A stretch of DNA of 64,000 bases from Terrimonas_A sp051954695 (GCA_051954695.1 JBQCHL010000002.1:1-64000), one strand, 5' to 3'; counted from the first letter of the stretch, positions 53,601 through 62,542 are shown. Notes: a model not told the origin generated them from the sequence alone. Program-made: numbers and translations.

Positions 53601-54012
53601 GGGTGTGGCTGGAAATAAGATCTACACACAACGCCGCATAGCCAATTTTGCTGTATTGAATTATGAAAGCAACAGGTTAAATGCATGGACAGGGCCCGGC
53701 ACTACCAATATTGAACCAATACTGGACAATAGCCGTGGCAACAACTACCTGTTCAGCTCCTATTATCTTGAGCCTGGTGATTATTTCCGTATCCGCACTA
53801 TTCAATTGGGATACACTTTCCCTAGCGGCATGTTGGGCAAAGCATTTAAACAGACCAGGATATATATCAGCGGTCAAAATATAAAGAGCTGGAGCCAGGT
53901 AACTGGTTATTCGCCTGAAGCTCCGATCGGCAGCATACTCGCTGGTGGTGCTGATAATGGCATTTATCCAGTGCCTGCTATTTATTCTTTTGGCATGAAC
54001 CTGACTTTTTAA
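50689..54012 (+). CDS. SusC/RagA-family TonB-dependent outer-membrane transporter
   Basis: A 1107-aa glycan importer. It has a signal region (LTMLLLVIGCLHASAKTFSQ), an STN domain (residues about 47-115, IKKVLFAIEKNSNYRFLFDE) for signalling to FecR, a CarboxypepD_reg-like domain (VTGKVSSLAGAPLSGVSVTL, ENGNYSISVP), a TonB-box/plug region (LNEVVVVGYSTQRKRDLTGS, PVYVVDGIMQD) and a 22-strand barrel ending in FGMNLTF. With SusD it forms the bin-like import complex. The STN domain ties it to the upstream sigma/FecR pair, so uptake induces its own expression. Confidence 0.95.
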   Translation: MKKNEVGSFICSPLSLKLYRIMKLTMLLLVIGCLHASAKTFSQEKITLRMETKEIKKVLFAIEKNSNYRFLFDEQVIKGKPKVSLTVENAPIDDVLGKIFSNTGISYKILNTNLVVLKETASPVDINVKEIRVTGKVSSLAGAPLSGVSVTLKGSTVGTVTDENGNYSISVPDDATLQFTSIGYKSIEEKVNGRTTIDVILQVDETPLNEVVVVGYSTQRKRDLTGSVSSVKGEEVAKMPNTNPISSLQGKVAGLTISNSGEAGAAPVVRIRGINSTNSASPVYVVDGIMQDNIDYLNPADIETIDVLRDPSSIAIYGLRGANGVIAITTKRASRGQTRVNLVSSVGVQRVTNKIDVADAAGFKKLYSAQLANLNAPAFDTTNYTANTNWQDLTFRDAVINTNSLSISNSGEKSTTYLNIGYNTQDGVLKYNNYQKYIARLNEEIRITENIKVGADLSGFHWIQNPTANTLNNSLWAAPIVPIQEAADTYYAMPSFQRAQVGNPIASINRYNRTWINKGFRVIGSLFAEVKFLNDFTFKGTWYTDLGFNNSRNYSPLPFKFINLGEGAAPTTTTYDNTVRTGVTQQQEEYKRFQQDYTLTYNKRLTGGHTVTALAGFTTIYSQSSYINGNRQDTTVNVPNNPDFWYISTINQNNPGNFGGGGGMSSVVGAFGRLSYSYKGKYLVNATIRRDGSSKFAPANRWGTFGSVGVGWVVTDEDFFKINGIDFLKLRGAWGQTGNANGFADNLYKPGITNASTAIFGDNVYTAIQAAYIPDPNLHWEVVTGTDIGIDVKALKNRLSAEITYYNRTTKDILTAVSLPNETRSFFTNLGKITNKGVEVNIGWNDAISKDLTYGVSANFSYNKNVVNSIGDKTNFQLIGNSGANLTETGKSIGYFYGYRQVGIYQTTADLSKMPAFSNSLPGDIAYADVNGDGSITSADRTYLGTPFPPYSFGINVTAAYKGFDIILQGQGVAGNKIYTQRRIANFAVLNYESNRLNAWTGPGTTNIEPILDNSRGNNYLFSSYYLEPGDYFRIRTIQLGYTFPSGMLGKAFKQTRIYISGQNIKSWSQVTGYSPEAPIGSILAGGADNGIYPVPAIYSFGMNLTF

Positions 54013-54136
54013 TCAAGACATTTTAAATAAGCAGCAATGAAACGTCCATGTAAGAATTTTTATTGATTACGTATAACAATGAAAATTTTAACATGGTAAG
54101 TTCCATCAGGCCAATAAAAAAATAAAAATTATACTG

Positions 54137-55684
54137 ATGAAACCTTTTAATAAAATATCCCGCACGCTAAGTCTGTTTCTGGCAGCCTTTGCGATGATCG
54201 CAATGTTTACGGGTTGTAAAAAATTTCTCGATGCCCAACGCCAGGGTGGTTATGATGAGGAAAATTATCCTTATCCGGGCGGCTCCGGTCCTTATGACCA
54301 GTATATTCTTGGTGCTTATTCCGATCTGCGCTCTTACAATGTGCATGCAGATGGCTTTATTGTAGCTACCAGTATCCGCAGTGATGATGCGGACAAAGGA
54401 AGTACGCCTTCAGACGGTGGTGCCGACGTGATCACCATGGATAATTTCCCTGTTCTCCCTAACAATGGAAGGGCCAATGCTCTTTGGACAGGTTATTATG
54501 GCATGATCAACAAATGCAATAATACCTTATACCAGATCGGCACCAATACCAATATCGTGGCTTCAGACCAGATCAAGGTACAGTCACAGGCAGAGATGAA
54601 ATTCATCCGTGGCTATGCTTATTTCATGCTGGTCCGTTTGTTTGGCCGTGTGCCGAAGATCGATACGCTTTACCTCGATCCTGCTCAACAGAATAATATC
54701 CCTCAGAGCTCCTCTTCCGAGATATATTCCTTTATTGAGAGCGATCTGACATTTGCCGCGGCTAATCTGCCGGCGAAATGGGATCCCAAATTTGTTGGAC
54801 GCGCTACCAGCGGTGCTGCCAATGGCATGCTCGCTAAAGTGTATCTAACCCAACAGAAATGGGCAATGGCTAAAGCTGCAGCCAGCCTGGTAATGACATC
54901 AGGCCAATACGACCTGTCTACTCCTTACGCAAAGATCTTCAGTGAAGAGGGAGAGAACAGCAAGGAATCCATATTTGAGGCGCAAGGCCGTGCAGATGCA
55001 AATAATAAAACTGCACAGGGTATTCAATATGCAAGCATACAGGGAGTGAGAGGTTCAGGTGAGTGGAATATGGGCTGGGGTTGGAATACACCGAGTGTGC
55101 AACTGGAAGCTGCTTATGAACCTAATGATCCGCGCAAGGCGCGAACGATCCTTTATACCAGCACATCTACCACACCAGGCATTACCATGTATGGTGAAAC
55201 CACGCCGCTTGGACTCCCTAACCCGCGCTACAATCAGAAAGTGTACACTAATCCTGGTATCCGCGCAAGCGTTGGCGACCGGTTTGGTTACTGGATGAAT
55301 GTGCGCATTCTCCGTTATGCAGATGTGGTGCTGATGTTTGCTGAGGCTTCCAATGAACTGGACGGTGCGGATAATATCGAACAGGCCCGTGTGGCATTGA
55401 ACTCCGTTCGTTTCAGAGCGCGTGCCGGCAATGCGGCCATTCTTCCTGATGTAACAACTACTGACCAGGGCGAACTGCGCGATGCGATCCGCCACGAGAG
55501 AAGGATAGAACTGGCAATGGAACATGACCGCTTCTTTGATATCGTACGCTGGGGTATTGCAGACGATGTGATGCAAACTGCAGGCAAAACCAATTTCAGC
55601 GCTGCCCGTGACGGATTGTTGCCGATACCTCAAACACAGATCGATCTGAGCAACCATGTGTTGACCCAGAACTTTGGTTATTAA
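54137..55684 (+). CDS. SusD/RagB-family nutrient-binding lipoprotein
   Basis: A 515-aa SusD-like outer-membrane lipoprotein with a lipobox in MFTGCKKFLDAQ (Cys27). The TPR-like core reads MKFIRGYAYFMLVRLFGRVP, ATSGAANGMLAKVYLTQQKW, and the C-terminal RHERRIELAMEHDRFFDIVR is characteristic. It acts as the lid and binding partner of SusC. It is 124 bp downstream of susC and 16 bp before the LamG lipoprotein gene. Confidence 0.95.
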   Translation: MKPFNKISRTLSLFLAAFAMIAMFTGCKKFLDAQRQGGYDEENYPYPGGSGPYDQYILGAYSDLRSYNVHADGFIVATSIRSDDADKGSTPSDGGADVITMDNFPVLPNNGRANALWTGYYGMINKCNNTLYQIGTNTNIVASDQIKVQSQAEMKFIRGYAYFMLVRLFGRVPKIDTLYLDPAQQNNIPQSSSSEIYSFIESDLTFAAANLPAKWDPKFVGRATSGAANGMLAKVYLTQQKWAMAKAAASLVMTSGQYDLSTPYAKIFSEEGENSKESIFEAQGRADANNKTAQGIQYASIQGVRGSGEWNMGWGWNTPSVQLEAAYEPNDPRKARTILYTSTSTTPGITMYGETTPLGLPNPRYNQKVYTNPGIRASVGDRFGYWMNVRILRYADVVLMFAEASNELDGADNIEQARVALNSVRFRARAGNAAILPDVTTTDQGELRDAIRHERRIELAMEHDRFFDIVRWGIADDVMQTAGKTNFSAARDGLLPIPQTQIDLSNHVLTQNFGY

Positions 55685-55700
55685 TTCTTCTATCTGAAAA

Positions 55701-56630
55701 ATGAATACAATGAACCGATATTATAAAAATTACCTGCTGTATATAGCAGCAGTCACTATGGCGGGCCTGTTCTCTTGTAAAAAGGACGGCAACCCTAATA
55801 ACCTGCCGGGTGTCGATCCCCGCGATTACGAAGGCAAGATCGATGGCTTTACCAGCTCTGATGAGATATTTCCTGATAAACTGGTCGCCTACTGGTCGTT
55901 CGACAATACCAATAATGAAACAAAAACAGGCACAGCCCCGACTTCCACTTCGAATGATGCATTCATCCAAAATGGGGTAAGAGGCCAGGCGCTGAAACTC
56001 ACCGGTGGCTACCTGTACTTTGCTACAGGATTCCCGGCATTTAAAACAGATGCATTCAAAAGTTTTGCGATCAGTACCTGGGTGCAGATCCTGAACAATG
56101 GTTCTAAAAGAACTATGCTATTTCAACTGGCGCGTCCCGGCATTTTCACTGGCAACATCAACTTTCATTTGAACACGCAATCATTCCCGGCAACCAATAC
56201 TACCGATCTGAAAATACAGCCAACGTTTACAACGGTAGGCGGCGGCACCCAGGATAATATCAATACGCTGAGGGATAGCCCGGGCATGCCCAACTATTTC
56301 CCTTATGTAACGCCAACCATTGGTGCCGACAAATGGGTCCACCTCGTGATCAATTACAATGGATCAAATGGTGTGTTTGATATCTGGGCAGATGGCATGA
56401 AAGCGGGTGCTTATGCCAGCAGAGGCACAGGCAATAACCTGTTCAAATCCTATGAACCCAATGAAGTGATCATTGGAGGCAACTACAATGTGATCCCCGG
56501 TAAATCTGTAAGCGCTGATGCAAGTATTGCCGCCATGACCGGCAGTATTGACGAACTGCGCGTTTATAATATCGCTTTGCCGGATGCATATATTAAAGCA
56601 TTGTTCAACTTAGGTAAGGCCAACAAATAA
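55701..56630 (+). CDS. LamG/concanavalin A-like surface lipoprotein
   Basis: A 309-aa lipoprotein (lipobox AGLFSCKKDGN) followed by a laminin-G-like jelly roll: LVAYWSFDNTNNETKTGTAP, FKSFAISTWVQILNNGS, WVHLVINYNGSNGVFDIWAD and GSIDELRVYNIALPDAYIKA. It has no catalytic signature of a hydrolase, so it is most likely a carbohydrate-binding surface protein of the SusE/F-like position. It is the last gene before a strong terminator (56644). Confidence 0.85.
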   Translation: MNTMNRYYKNYLLYIAAVTMAGLFSCKKDGNPNNLPGVDPRDYEGKIDGFTSSDEIFPDKLVAYWSFDNTNNETKTGTAPTSTSNDAFIQNGVRGQALKLTGGYLYFATGFPAFKTDAFKSFAISTWVQILNNGSKRTMLFQLARPGIFTGNINFHLNTQSFPATNTTDLKIQPTFTTVGGGTQDNINTLRDSPGMPNYFPYVTPTIGADKWVHLVINYNGSNGVFDIWADGMKAGAYASRGTGNNLFKSYEPNEVIIGGNYNVIPGKSVSADASIAAMTGSIDELRVYNIALPDAYIKALFNLGKANK

Positions 56631-56643
56631 AATCCACGGAAAT

Positions 56644-56683
56644 AAAGCACACAGATACTTTCTGGTGTCTGTGTGCTTTTTTA
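56644..56683 (+). terminator. Terminator after the SusCD-LamG operon
   Basis: Perfect 12-bp stem AAAGCACACAGA (56644-56655) and TCTGTGTGCTTT (56668-56679) followed by T residues. It separates the sus genes from the glucanase gene, which may thus have its own promoter or rely on read-through. Confidence 0.85.
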
Positions 56684-56726
56684 TTTCATTGATACTGGAA
56701 AAGCCTTCTATTACAATTCAATTAAC

Positions 56727-58085
56727 ATGAAAACAAAACATATCCTTACTTCTATATCCATCATTTCCCTGTCCGTTCTTATCGCCTGCTCTTCTTCAAA
56801 GAAGGCAGTACAGAACTCGACAGCCATTTCTCCTTCCGACACTGCTTTATTCCGTCTCGTTCAGCAACAGACTTTCCAGTACTTCTGGGATGGTGCAGAA
56901 CCAAACAGTGGTCTTGCCCGCGAGCGTATTCATACAGACAATATTTATCCGCAAAAAGACGCGGGCACTGTTACCAGCGGTGGAGGCGGTTTTGGTGTAA
57001 TGGCGATCCTTGTAGGTATGGAAAGGAATTTTATCACACGCCAGCAAGGCCTGGAGCGGTTAGAAAAAATTGTCAGCTTTCTCGAAAGGGCTGATCGCTT
57101 TCACGGCGCATGGCCGCATTGGTGGCATGGTGAAACCGGGAAAGTAAAACCATTCAGTCGCAAGGATGATGGCGGTGACCTGGTAGAAACTTCTTTTATG
57201 CTGCAGGGCCTGCTTTGTGTACGCCAGTATTATAAAGATGGTTCACCTGCAGAAAAGGAACTGGCTGCAAGGGCTGATAAATTATGGAAGGAAGTTGAGT
57301 TTGACTGGTATCGGAATGGAAAGAATGTGCTGTACTGGCACTGGAGCCCCAATTTTGATTGGCAAATGAATTTTGCTGTGCGTGGTTACAATGAGTGCCT
57401 TGTGATGTATGTACTTGCAGCTTCTTCCCCTACGCATGGCGTGCCAGCAGAAGTGTATCACCAGGGTTGGGCCGATAGTGGAAAAATAAAAGAACCGCGT
57501 GAAGCACTGGGGTATAAAATGCAATTGCGACACCATGGGTCAAAGAATGGCGGCCCTTTATTCTGGGCGCATTATTCGTACCTGGGATTAGACCCCCGAG
57601 GGTTGAAAGACCAGTATGCTGACTACTGGATGGAAAATCAACACCAGGCGCTGATCAATTATCAATGGTGTGTAAACAATATAAAAGGATTTAAAGGGTA
57701 TGGGCCCGATAGCTGGGGACTTACTTCCAGCTATTCAGTAAAAGGCTATTCAGGACATGCGCCAGCAGAACAAAGAGATTTAGGTGTGATTGCCCCAACA
57801 GCGGCACTCGCTTCCTTTCCTTATACGCCTGCACAGTCGATGGCGGCAATGAAGCATTGGTATAATGATATGAAAGATAAACTTTGGGGCCCCTATGGGT
57901 TTTATGATGCGTTCAGCGAAACAGATAACTGGTTCCCGACCCGCTACCTGGCAATTGATCAGGGCCCGGTTGTAGTAATGATGGAAAATTACAGATCAGG
58001 ATTGCTATGGAACCTGTTCATGAGCTGCCCTGAAGTTAAGCTGGGATTGAAGAAACTTGGTTTTCAAAGTCCGCATCTTAAATAA
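56727..58085 (+). CDS. PF10091 glycoamylase-like glycoside hydrolase (GH144-type), lipoprotein
   Basis: The start is ATG 56727 (MKTKHILTSISIISLSVL), with a lipobox LIACSSS at about Cys22. The catalytic region has FQYFWDGAEPNSGLARER, DDGGDLVETSFMLQGLL with conserved acidic residues, YWHWSPNFDWQMNF, and PTRYLAIDQGPVVVMMENYR. This is the family containing the endo-beta-1,2-glucanase described in Chitinophaga (GH144); other members act on related beta-glucans. It is probably a surface or periplasmic endo-acting enzyme of this locus. A beta-1,2-glucan substrate is inferred. Confidence 0.85.
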   Translation: MKTKHILTSISIISLSVLIACSSSKKAVQNSTAISPSDTALFRLVQQQTFQYFWDGAEPNSGLARERIHTDNIYPQKDAGTVTSGGGGFGVMAILVGMERNFITRQQGLERLEKIVSFLERADRFHGAWPHWWHGETGKVKPFSRKDDGGDLVETSFMLQGLLCVRQYYKDGSPAEKELAARADKLWKEVEFDWYRNGKNVLYWHWSPNFDWQMNFAVRGYNECLVMYVLAASSPTHGVPAEVYHQGWADSGKIKEPREALGYKMQLRHHGSKNGGPLFWAHYSYLGLDPRGLKDQYADYWMENQHQALINYQWCVNNIKGFKGYGPDSWGLTSSYSVKGYSGHAPAEQRDLGVIAPTAALASFPYTPAQSMAAMKHWYNDMKDKLWGPYGFYDAFSETDNWFPTRYLAIDQGPVVVMMENYRSGLLWNLFMSCPEVKLGLKKLGFQSPHLK

Positions 58086-58131
58086 CTATAAAGACCCGGT
58101 TGAATAAATAAAGCCTTCTTATTTTTACCGT

Positions 58132-58917
58132 ATGATAAAAAGATTACTGCTGTTTATTTGTCTTGGATCGATCAGTGTAGCCCAGGCCCAGGACCGGTCC
58201 CTGTTTGAAAAGTTCCGGTTTATACAGAATGGGGATACCTTGCCTTACCGTATTCTTCTCCCGGAGAACTATGATACGGCTAAAGCATATCCTTTGGTAT
58301 TATTCCTGCATGGCCGCGGAGAAAGCGGATCAGACAATGAAAAACAGCTTAACAATGGAAGCTCCTTATTTCTGCGTGATAGCATCCGAAAAAAATATCC
58401 GGCTATTGTAGTGTTCCCCCAATGTGCAGCCAATAGCTATTGGAGCAATGTGCAAACTATCGCCGATGTAAAGGGGCAACGCGAATTCTATTTTGTACCT
58501 GATGGGGAAGCATCATCGTCGATGAAGCTGCTTTTATCCCTTACAGATAACCTGCAAGCACGTTATAAAATAAAAAAGGACCAGGTTTATGTAATGGGCC
58601 TCAGCATGGGAGGCATGGGCACGTTCGAGATCGTAAGAAGAAAGCCAGGAATTTTTGCTGCGGCCATTCCCATTTGTGGAGGAGCAAGCCCTGCATCAGC
58701 AATGGCGATAAAGAAAACAAGCTGGTGGATATTTCATGGAGCAAAAGATGATGTGGTGCGGCCGGAATTTTCCGATAAAATGCAGGCTGCCCTGAAAAAA
58801 GCAGGTGCTGCAGTGAGGTACACTATATATCCTGAAGCCAACCACAATAGCTGGGACCCGGCTTTCCGGGAACCGGACCTGTTGAGCTGGTTGTTTGCAC
58901 AGCGATTAAAGAAATAA
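58132..58917 (+). CDS. Secreted alpha/beta-hydrolase (esterase/PHB-depolymerase-like)
   Basis: A 261-aa hydrolase with a signal peptide (LLLFICLGSISVAQAQ), oxyanion region LVLFLHGRGESG, nucleophile Ser in GLSMGGMGTFE, Asp in GAKDDVVRP and His in PEANHNSWD. Relatives are annotated as phospholipase/carboxylesterase or feruloyl-esterase-like. In this locus it could remove ester groups from the glycan. It follows the glucanase by 46 bp and ends at a perfect palindromic terminator. Confidence 0.85.
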   Translation: MIKRLLLFICLGSISVAQAQDRSLFEKFRFIQNGDTLPYRILLPENYDTAKAYPLVLFLHGRGESGSDNEKQLNNGSSLFLRDSIRKKYPAIVVFPQCAANSYWSNVQTIADVKGQREFYFVPDGEASSSMKLLLSLTDNLQARYKIKKDQVYVMGLSMGGMGTFEIVRRKPGIFAAAIPICGGASPASAMAIKKTSWWIFHGAKDDVVRPEFSDKMQAALKKAGAAVRYTIYPEANHNSWDPAFREPDLLSWLFAQRLKK

Positions 58918-58936
58918 GTATCTTAATAAAATGATC

Positions 58937-58968
58937 ACCGGGGAAGCAATATTGCTTCCCCGGTTTTT
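58937..58968. terminator. Bidirectional terminator
   Basis: A perfect 28-bp palindrome (58937-58964, each half ACCGGGGAAGCAAT and its complement) followed by T residues. It separates the esterase gene from the convergent NUMOD gene. Confidence 0.9.
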
Positions 58969-59855
58969 TATTTAGCGTATCTCCACTTATATCCTTTGGA
59001 TGATTTCAGTCTTCCCTGGCATACAAAAGAAATATTGGAGCCAGAGAGCGAGTTCACCGAGCGGGCAGCCTGCATTACACTGTCAAAGGTCCTGAGCAGT
59101 TTTCCTTTTAGTGTAAGCTGTTCTACTTTTCTTTTTTGTACCCGCAGTGTATGGGCAAGTCTTTCTTTGAAAGCAGTTACCTGTATGCGTGTCCGGGGTT
59201 TGCCATACCGCCAGTAGAATTTAGCGGCTGGTCTTACTTTGGTACGTGCGGCATCATTGATATAAAGGGAAGGGATGCCGAGTTTTTTGCCGGCTTCAAC
59301 AGCAGATGAGTAGGACTTAACAAATTTTCCGTCCAGTGTATATTGATGAACGGTCTTTGCCTGATCCTGGAAAACAGATCTTCTTGTTTTGGCTGCGAAG
59401 CCTTCTTTGATCACATCACTCAATGTGTCCAGCCGCAGGTTCCTATAATGGCAATTAAGTTTATCACCATCTTTGCGCCGTACGATCAACCGGTGATCAT
59501 ACAGATCAAATGGAGCCACAAACAAATAATATACATACCGGGCAACGGATAGCATATAGCGATGACCATCCTTATGCAACTTCATCTGGATGTCGAGCCC
59601 TGTTTTGTTCTTTGTGTTTTTAGAATAGATAGAATATTTCAACTGGATGATCCTTCCCGGGCGGTAAGCATCGGGCCTGTTCTCACTATAGACCCAGCGG
59701 CTTAGAGAGCGTAATCTTCCGTGATCAGACAGTTCATATAAACCTTCGAAACCGGGAACTGTTTTCCATCGTTCCCCTGGCAATCTGTTGGTAACAGTAT
59801 CGGCTACGGGAATAGGTTTACCCTGCCTGAACAATTGCCGGTGTAATGAATTCAT
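58968..59855 (-). CDS. NUMOD4/NUMOD1 domain protein with degenerate HNH region
   Basis: A 295-aa protein. Residues 28-52 (ERWKTVPGFEGLYELSDHGR) are a NUMOD4 DNA-binding motif. A region around 122-150 (LIVRRKDGDKLNCHYRNLRL) matches the position of an HNH nuclease, but the usual His and Asn residues are only partly present. Two NUMOD1 repeats follow (VHQYTLDGKFVKSYSSAVEA and VEQLTLKGKLLRTFDSVMQA). Such proteins are related to free-standing homing endonucleases. This one may bind DNA without cutting it, or cut weakly. It is not inside another gene. Confidence 0.8.
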   Translation of the reverse strand: MNSLHRQLFRQGKPIPVADTVTNRLPGERWKTVPGFEGLYELSDHGRLRSLSRWVYSENRPDAYRPGRIIQLKYSIYSKNTKNKTGLDIQMKLHKDGHRYMLSVARYVYYLFVAPFDLYDHRLIVRRKDGDKLNCHYRNLRLDTLSDVIKEGFAAKTRRSVFQDQAKTVHQYTLDGKFVKSYSSAVEAGKKLGIPSLYINDAARTKVRPAAKFYWRYGKPRTRIQVTAFKERLAHTLRVQKRKVEQLTLKGKLLRTFDSVMQAARSVNSLSGSNISFVCQGRLKSSKGYKWRYAK

Positions 59856-60051
59856 GGGATAAGTTTTTGGGTGCTAAAAGTAAACCCCTGTGGCTTTTAT
59901 TGCGCGCGGGGGGTTACTTATTATTTTCAGCAAAACTACCTGAAGGCGTATGACCGATAATCATTAAATTGAGCGAATGACCCTTTTGGATGATTGAATG
60001 GTATAAAAATCAATATGAAGCATCTTCTGTAGTTGTTCTCCATGCCATATC

Positions 60052-61557
60052 TTATTTTTTTAATCCCAATAATTTGATCATTCCTCCCGGCGATATGGCA
60101 AGACCAAAATAGAAATTCATTTTCCGTTCTTCTGCTGCATTCTTCTTTAAATAATCCAATGTAGCGTTTTCTCCAACAGGTAATGCCGTCACATCTTCTG
60201 GCACTTTGTTGAAGGCCGCTCCAAACGTAACGCTGAATTCTTTTGTTAAGGCTATAGAGAATCCTGTAAAAAAGGTTTGAAGAGGATCATTGGAGATCCG
60301 GATGCCGGCAGCAATGCCGATCCTCTGAGTGAAGGGAACGCCTTTTTCATGCTTGAAGATAGAAGAGATGCGGTCAACATCACGGCCAAACGGATAAATC
60401 TCAAAGAAAGCCATAAGATTTGCTTTCCATTCCTGCTTTTGAACAGAATCCAGTTTTATAGTAAGTTCATCATTCTCCAGTAAGAATTGTTTACGGTCCA
60501 CATTGGTCAGCACGCTTACTCCCACTTTTATTCCCAGGTAAGTTTTTTCGTGGATGTCAAACTTGAGATCTGACTTTAATTTTTCGTTCGACAGGGTGAT
60601 CAGGCTTGGAAACTTGATCTTGTTTTTCTTAAGATAAATGAAACTGATAGCCACGGAATCTTCAGGACTTGGAATTTTACAGCTGTTATCATCTGCAAAT
60701 ACCGGGAGCTTTACGCCGGTAGCAACTGCCAGGTCCTTTAAATCGTTTAAAGCAATTTCAAATGATGTAGGAAGATGTTCCAGTTTTATTTTTGATTTGG
60801 CCAGTCCATTTTCGCCACCAAGTAATACCAACAGTATATCATCCTTTTCAAGCAGGTAATTGGAGAACTCTACATCTGAATCCATCCTCTTTTCTTTGTT
60901 CAAAACAAATGATTCTATTTTTTCTTCCTGGGCGATCTGATCCCTTGCTTCGTCAAATTTTGCTTTGAGCTGGTCCATCTTTGTTTCAAGTTCCTTGATC
61001 TGCGACAGATAAGATGCTTCAAGGTTCCTTAGTTGATTAAGTTCCGATACAAAAGACGGATTGAGCTGTGTGCTCACGATTGCTTCTCTTGCAGTGCCGG
61101 CCTGGATATTCTCCTTGATCTTTTTCTGTATTTCAGTCAACGAACTTTTCAGGTTTTTAGCTTCTTCGCAGATCCTTTTATATTCATCGTTTATCTTTTT
61201 AGCTGCAGGGCCGCCAAAAAGCTTTTTAGTATCAAAAGGCTGCTGGAAGAAAAGGATGGCTGAGCCATTGGTGTATTTCGTTAATGAATTCTCGAGGTGT
61301 TTGGCAACATCCACATTGAAATCTTTCCGCCTGTTGGTAACCAGTTTGTCTAAAAATATTTCAGCATCTTTTTCGCTGGCAATGGGCTGCCTGTCAGAAC
61401 TGGCTCCAGCGCTGGAAGTGCCGTACCCGTAAGTGGTGAGCTCGGCCAGGCTTACTTTAAATGTTTGCTGCACTTTAATAAAGTCGCGCTGCTCAACATT
61501 CTGAGCGCCTGCCAGGATAAAGAAAAAGATAGATAAGGTTAAAAATGCGTATTTCAT
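60052..61557 (-). CDS. Secreted coiled-coil protein of unknown function (501 aa)
   Basis: A signal peptide (MKYAFLTLSIFFFILAGAQ) precedes a protein with a Gly/Ser/Ala-rich stretch (TTYGYGTSSAGASSD), then two long amphipathic coiled-coil segments around residues 130-220 (DEYKRICEEAKNLKSSLTEI; SQIKELETKMDQLKAKFDEA). The C-terminal half is beta-rich, ending MNFYFGLAISPGGMIKLL, compatible with outer-membrane insertion. I do not recognise the family. It starts 5 bp after the astacin gene, so the two are co-expressed. Confidence 0.7.
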   Translation of the reverse strand: MKYAFLTLSIFFFILAGAQNVEQRDFIKVQQTFKVSLAELTTYGYGTSSAGASSDRQPIASEKDAEIFLDKLVTNRRKDFNVDVAKHLENSLTKYTNGSAILFFQQPFDTKKLFGGPAAKKINDEYKRICEEAKNLKSSLTEIQKKIKENIQAGTAREAIVSTQLNPSFVSELNQLRNLEASYLSQIKELETKMDQLKAKFDEARDQIAQEEKIESFVLNKEKRMDSDVEFSNYLLEKDDILLVLLGGENGLAKSKIKLEHLPTSFEIALNDLKDLAVATGVKLPVFADDNSCKIPSPEDSVAISFIYLKKNKIKFPSLITLSNEKLKSDLKFDIHEKTYLGIKVGVSVLTNVDRKQFLLENDELTIKLDSVQKQEWKANLMAFFEIYPFGRDVDRISSIFKHEKGVPFTQRIGIAAGIRISNDPLQTFFTGFSIALTKEFSVTFGAAFNKVPEDVTALPVGENATLDYLKKNAAEERKMNFYFGLAISPGGMIKLLGLKK

Positions 61558-61562
61558 ATTCT

Positions 61563-62438
61563 TTATTTATAAAGGTTTTTTATTCCGGTTTTATCTGTTT
61601 CGCTTAATCTTTCGCGCTGTCCGATCTCAACACTTTGTTTGGGCTCAATGGTATTTCCTGTTTTGGCAAAAGCATCCTTAGGGTAATGCATCAGGCTTCC
61701 GTAGTCGTATTGGGTATTCTGTGTATTTACATCACAACATTGTATATCGAAATCCAGTGCATGATTTTCTTCTATATTGTCACGGAACACGGTAATAAAA
61801 TTGTCCCTGTCTTTTCTTGAATGTTCATGCCATAATCCTACCGCATGCCCGATCTCATGCATGATCTTACCCTTTTCAGGGTCTGCATCGATATAAAGTG
61901 TTTGCCGGCCACCCTGTCTTCCGATTGATGATGCATATCCTTCTCCTCTTACAAAATCAATATAGTCGCCCTGGCCATTCTGAATTTCTGTAAACTTCAG
62001 ATCTGTATGGGATTCCCACTCAGTAATGGCTTCAAGAATGGTAGCGCGCCATCTGGTAACACTGATATCAACCCTGAAGAAAATCTTTCCTGAAGGCCAT
62101 AGCCTGTCACTCAGATCGGTTGACAACGATTTGATCCCAACGCCCTGAAAAAATTTTTCCCTCGTCAGCCGAAGCATTTCTGCACTGCCGAGAATTATGT
62201 CTCCCTGGTAAATTGCAAGACTGTCGATCAGCTTATACAGGATAGGAATTGTGTCATAATCAGGGCTGAAACTGTTACCCTTATTGAAAAAAAGATAGCC
62301 TCTTTCGGTCTGTTTTATCTTACCAAGCCTTGGCGAATATTGTTCAACCCCACCCTTTTTGTCCAAAGTGGCGGCACAGGCAAATAGCAGAGCGGCAATG
62401 CCGATAAAGAAGCAGCTCTTCTTTATAAGTTCTGGCAT
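61563..62438 (-). CDS. Astacin-like zinc metalloprotease, lipoprotein
   Basis: A 291-aa M12A peptidase. Lipobox in LLFACAATLDKK (Cys20). The zinc site is MHEIGHAVGLWHEHSRKDRD (HExxHxxGxxHExxRxD) and the Met-turn is YGSLMHYP with the zinc-ligand-side Tyr. The N-terminal region contains SGKIFFRVDISVTRWRAT rather than a typical propeptide. It is expected on the outer membrane or periplasmic face. It is paired with the secreted coiled-coil protein 5 bp downstream, which could be its substrate or partner. Confidence 0.9.
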   Translation of the reverse strand: MPELIKKSCFFIGIAALLFACAATLDKKGGVEQYSPRLGKIKQTERGYLFFNKGNSFSPDYDTIPILYKLIDSLAIYQGDIILGSAEMLRLTREKFFQGVGIKSLSTDLSDRLWPSGKIFFRVDISVTRWRATILEAITEWESHTDLKFTEIQNGQGDYIDFVRGEGYASSIGRQGGRQTLYIDADPEKGKIMHEIGHAVGLWHEHSRKDRDNFITVFRDNIEENHALDFDIQCCDVNTQNTQYDYGSLMHYPKDAFAKTGNTIEPKQSVEIGQRERLSETDKTGIKNLYK

Positions 62439-62542
62439 AACGGAGGTATTGGTGGAAGAGTATCTAGTGTCAGTGTGAAAGTAAAATGACGCAGGACCGT
62501 TTTCAACCGTGTTTTAACGGTTTATTGGAGGGGACTAAACTA

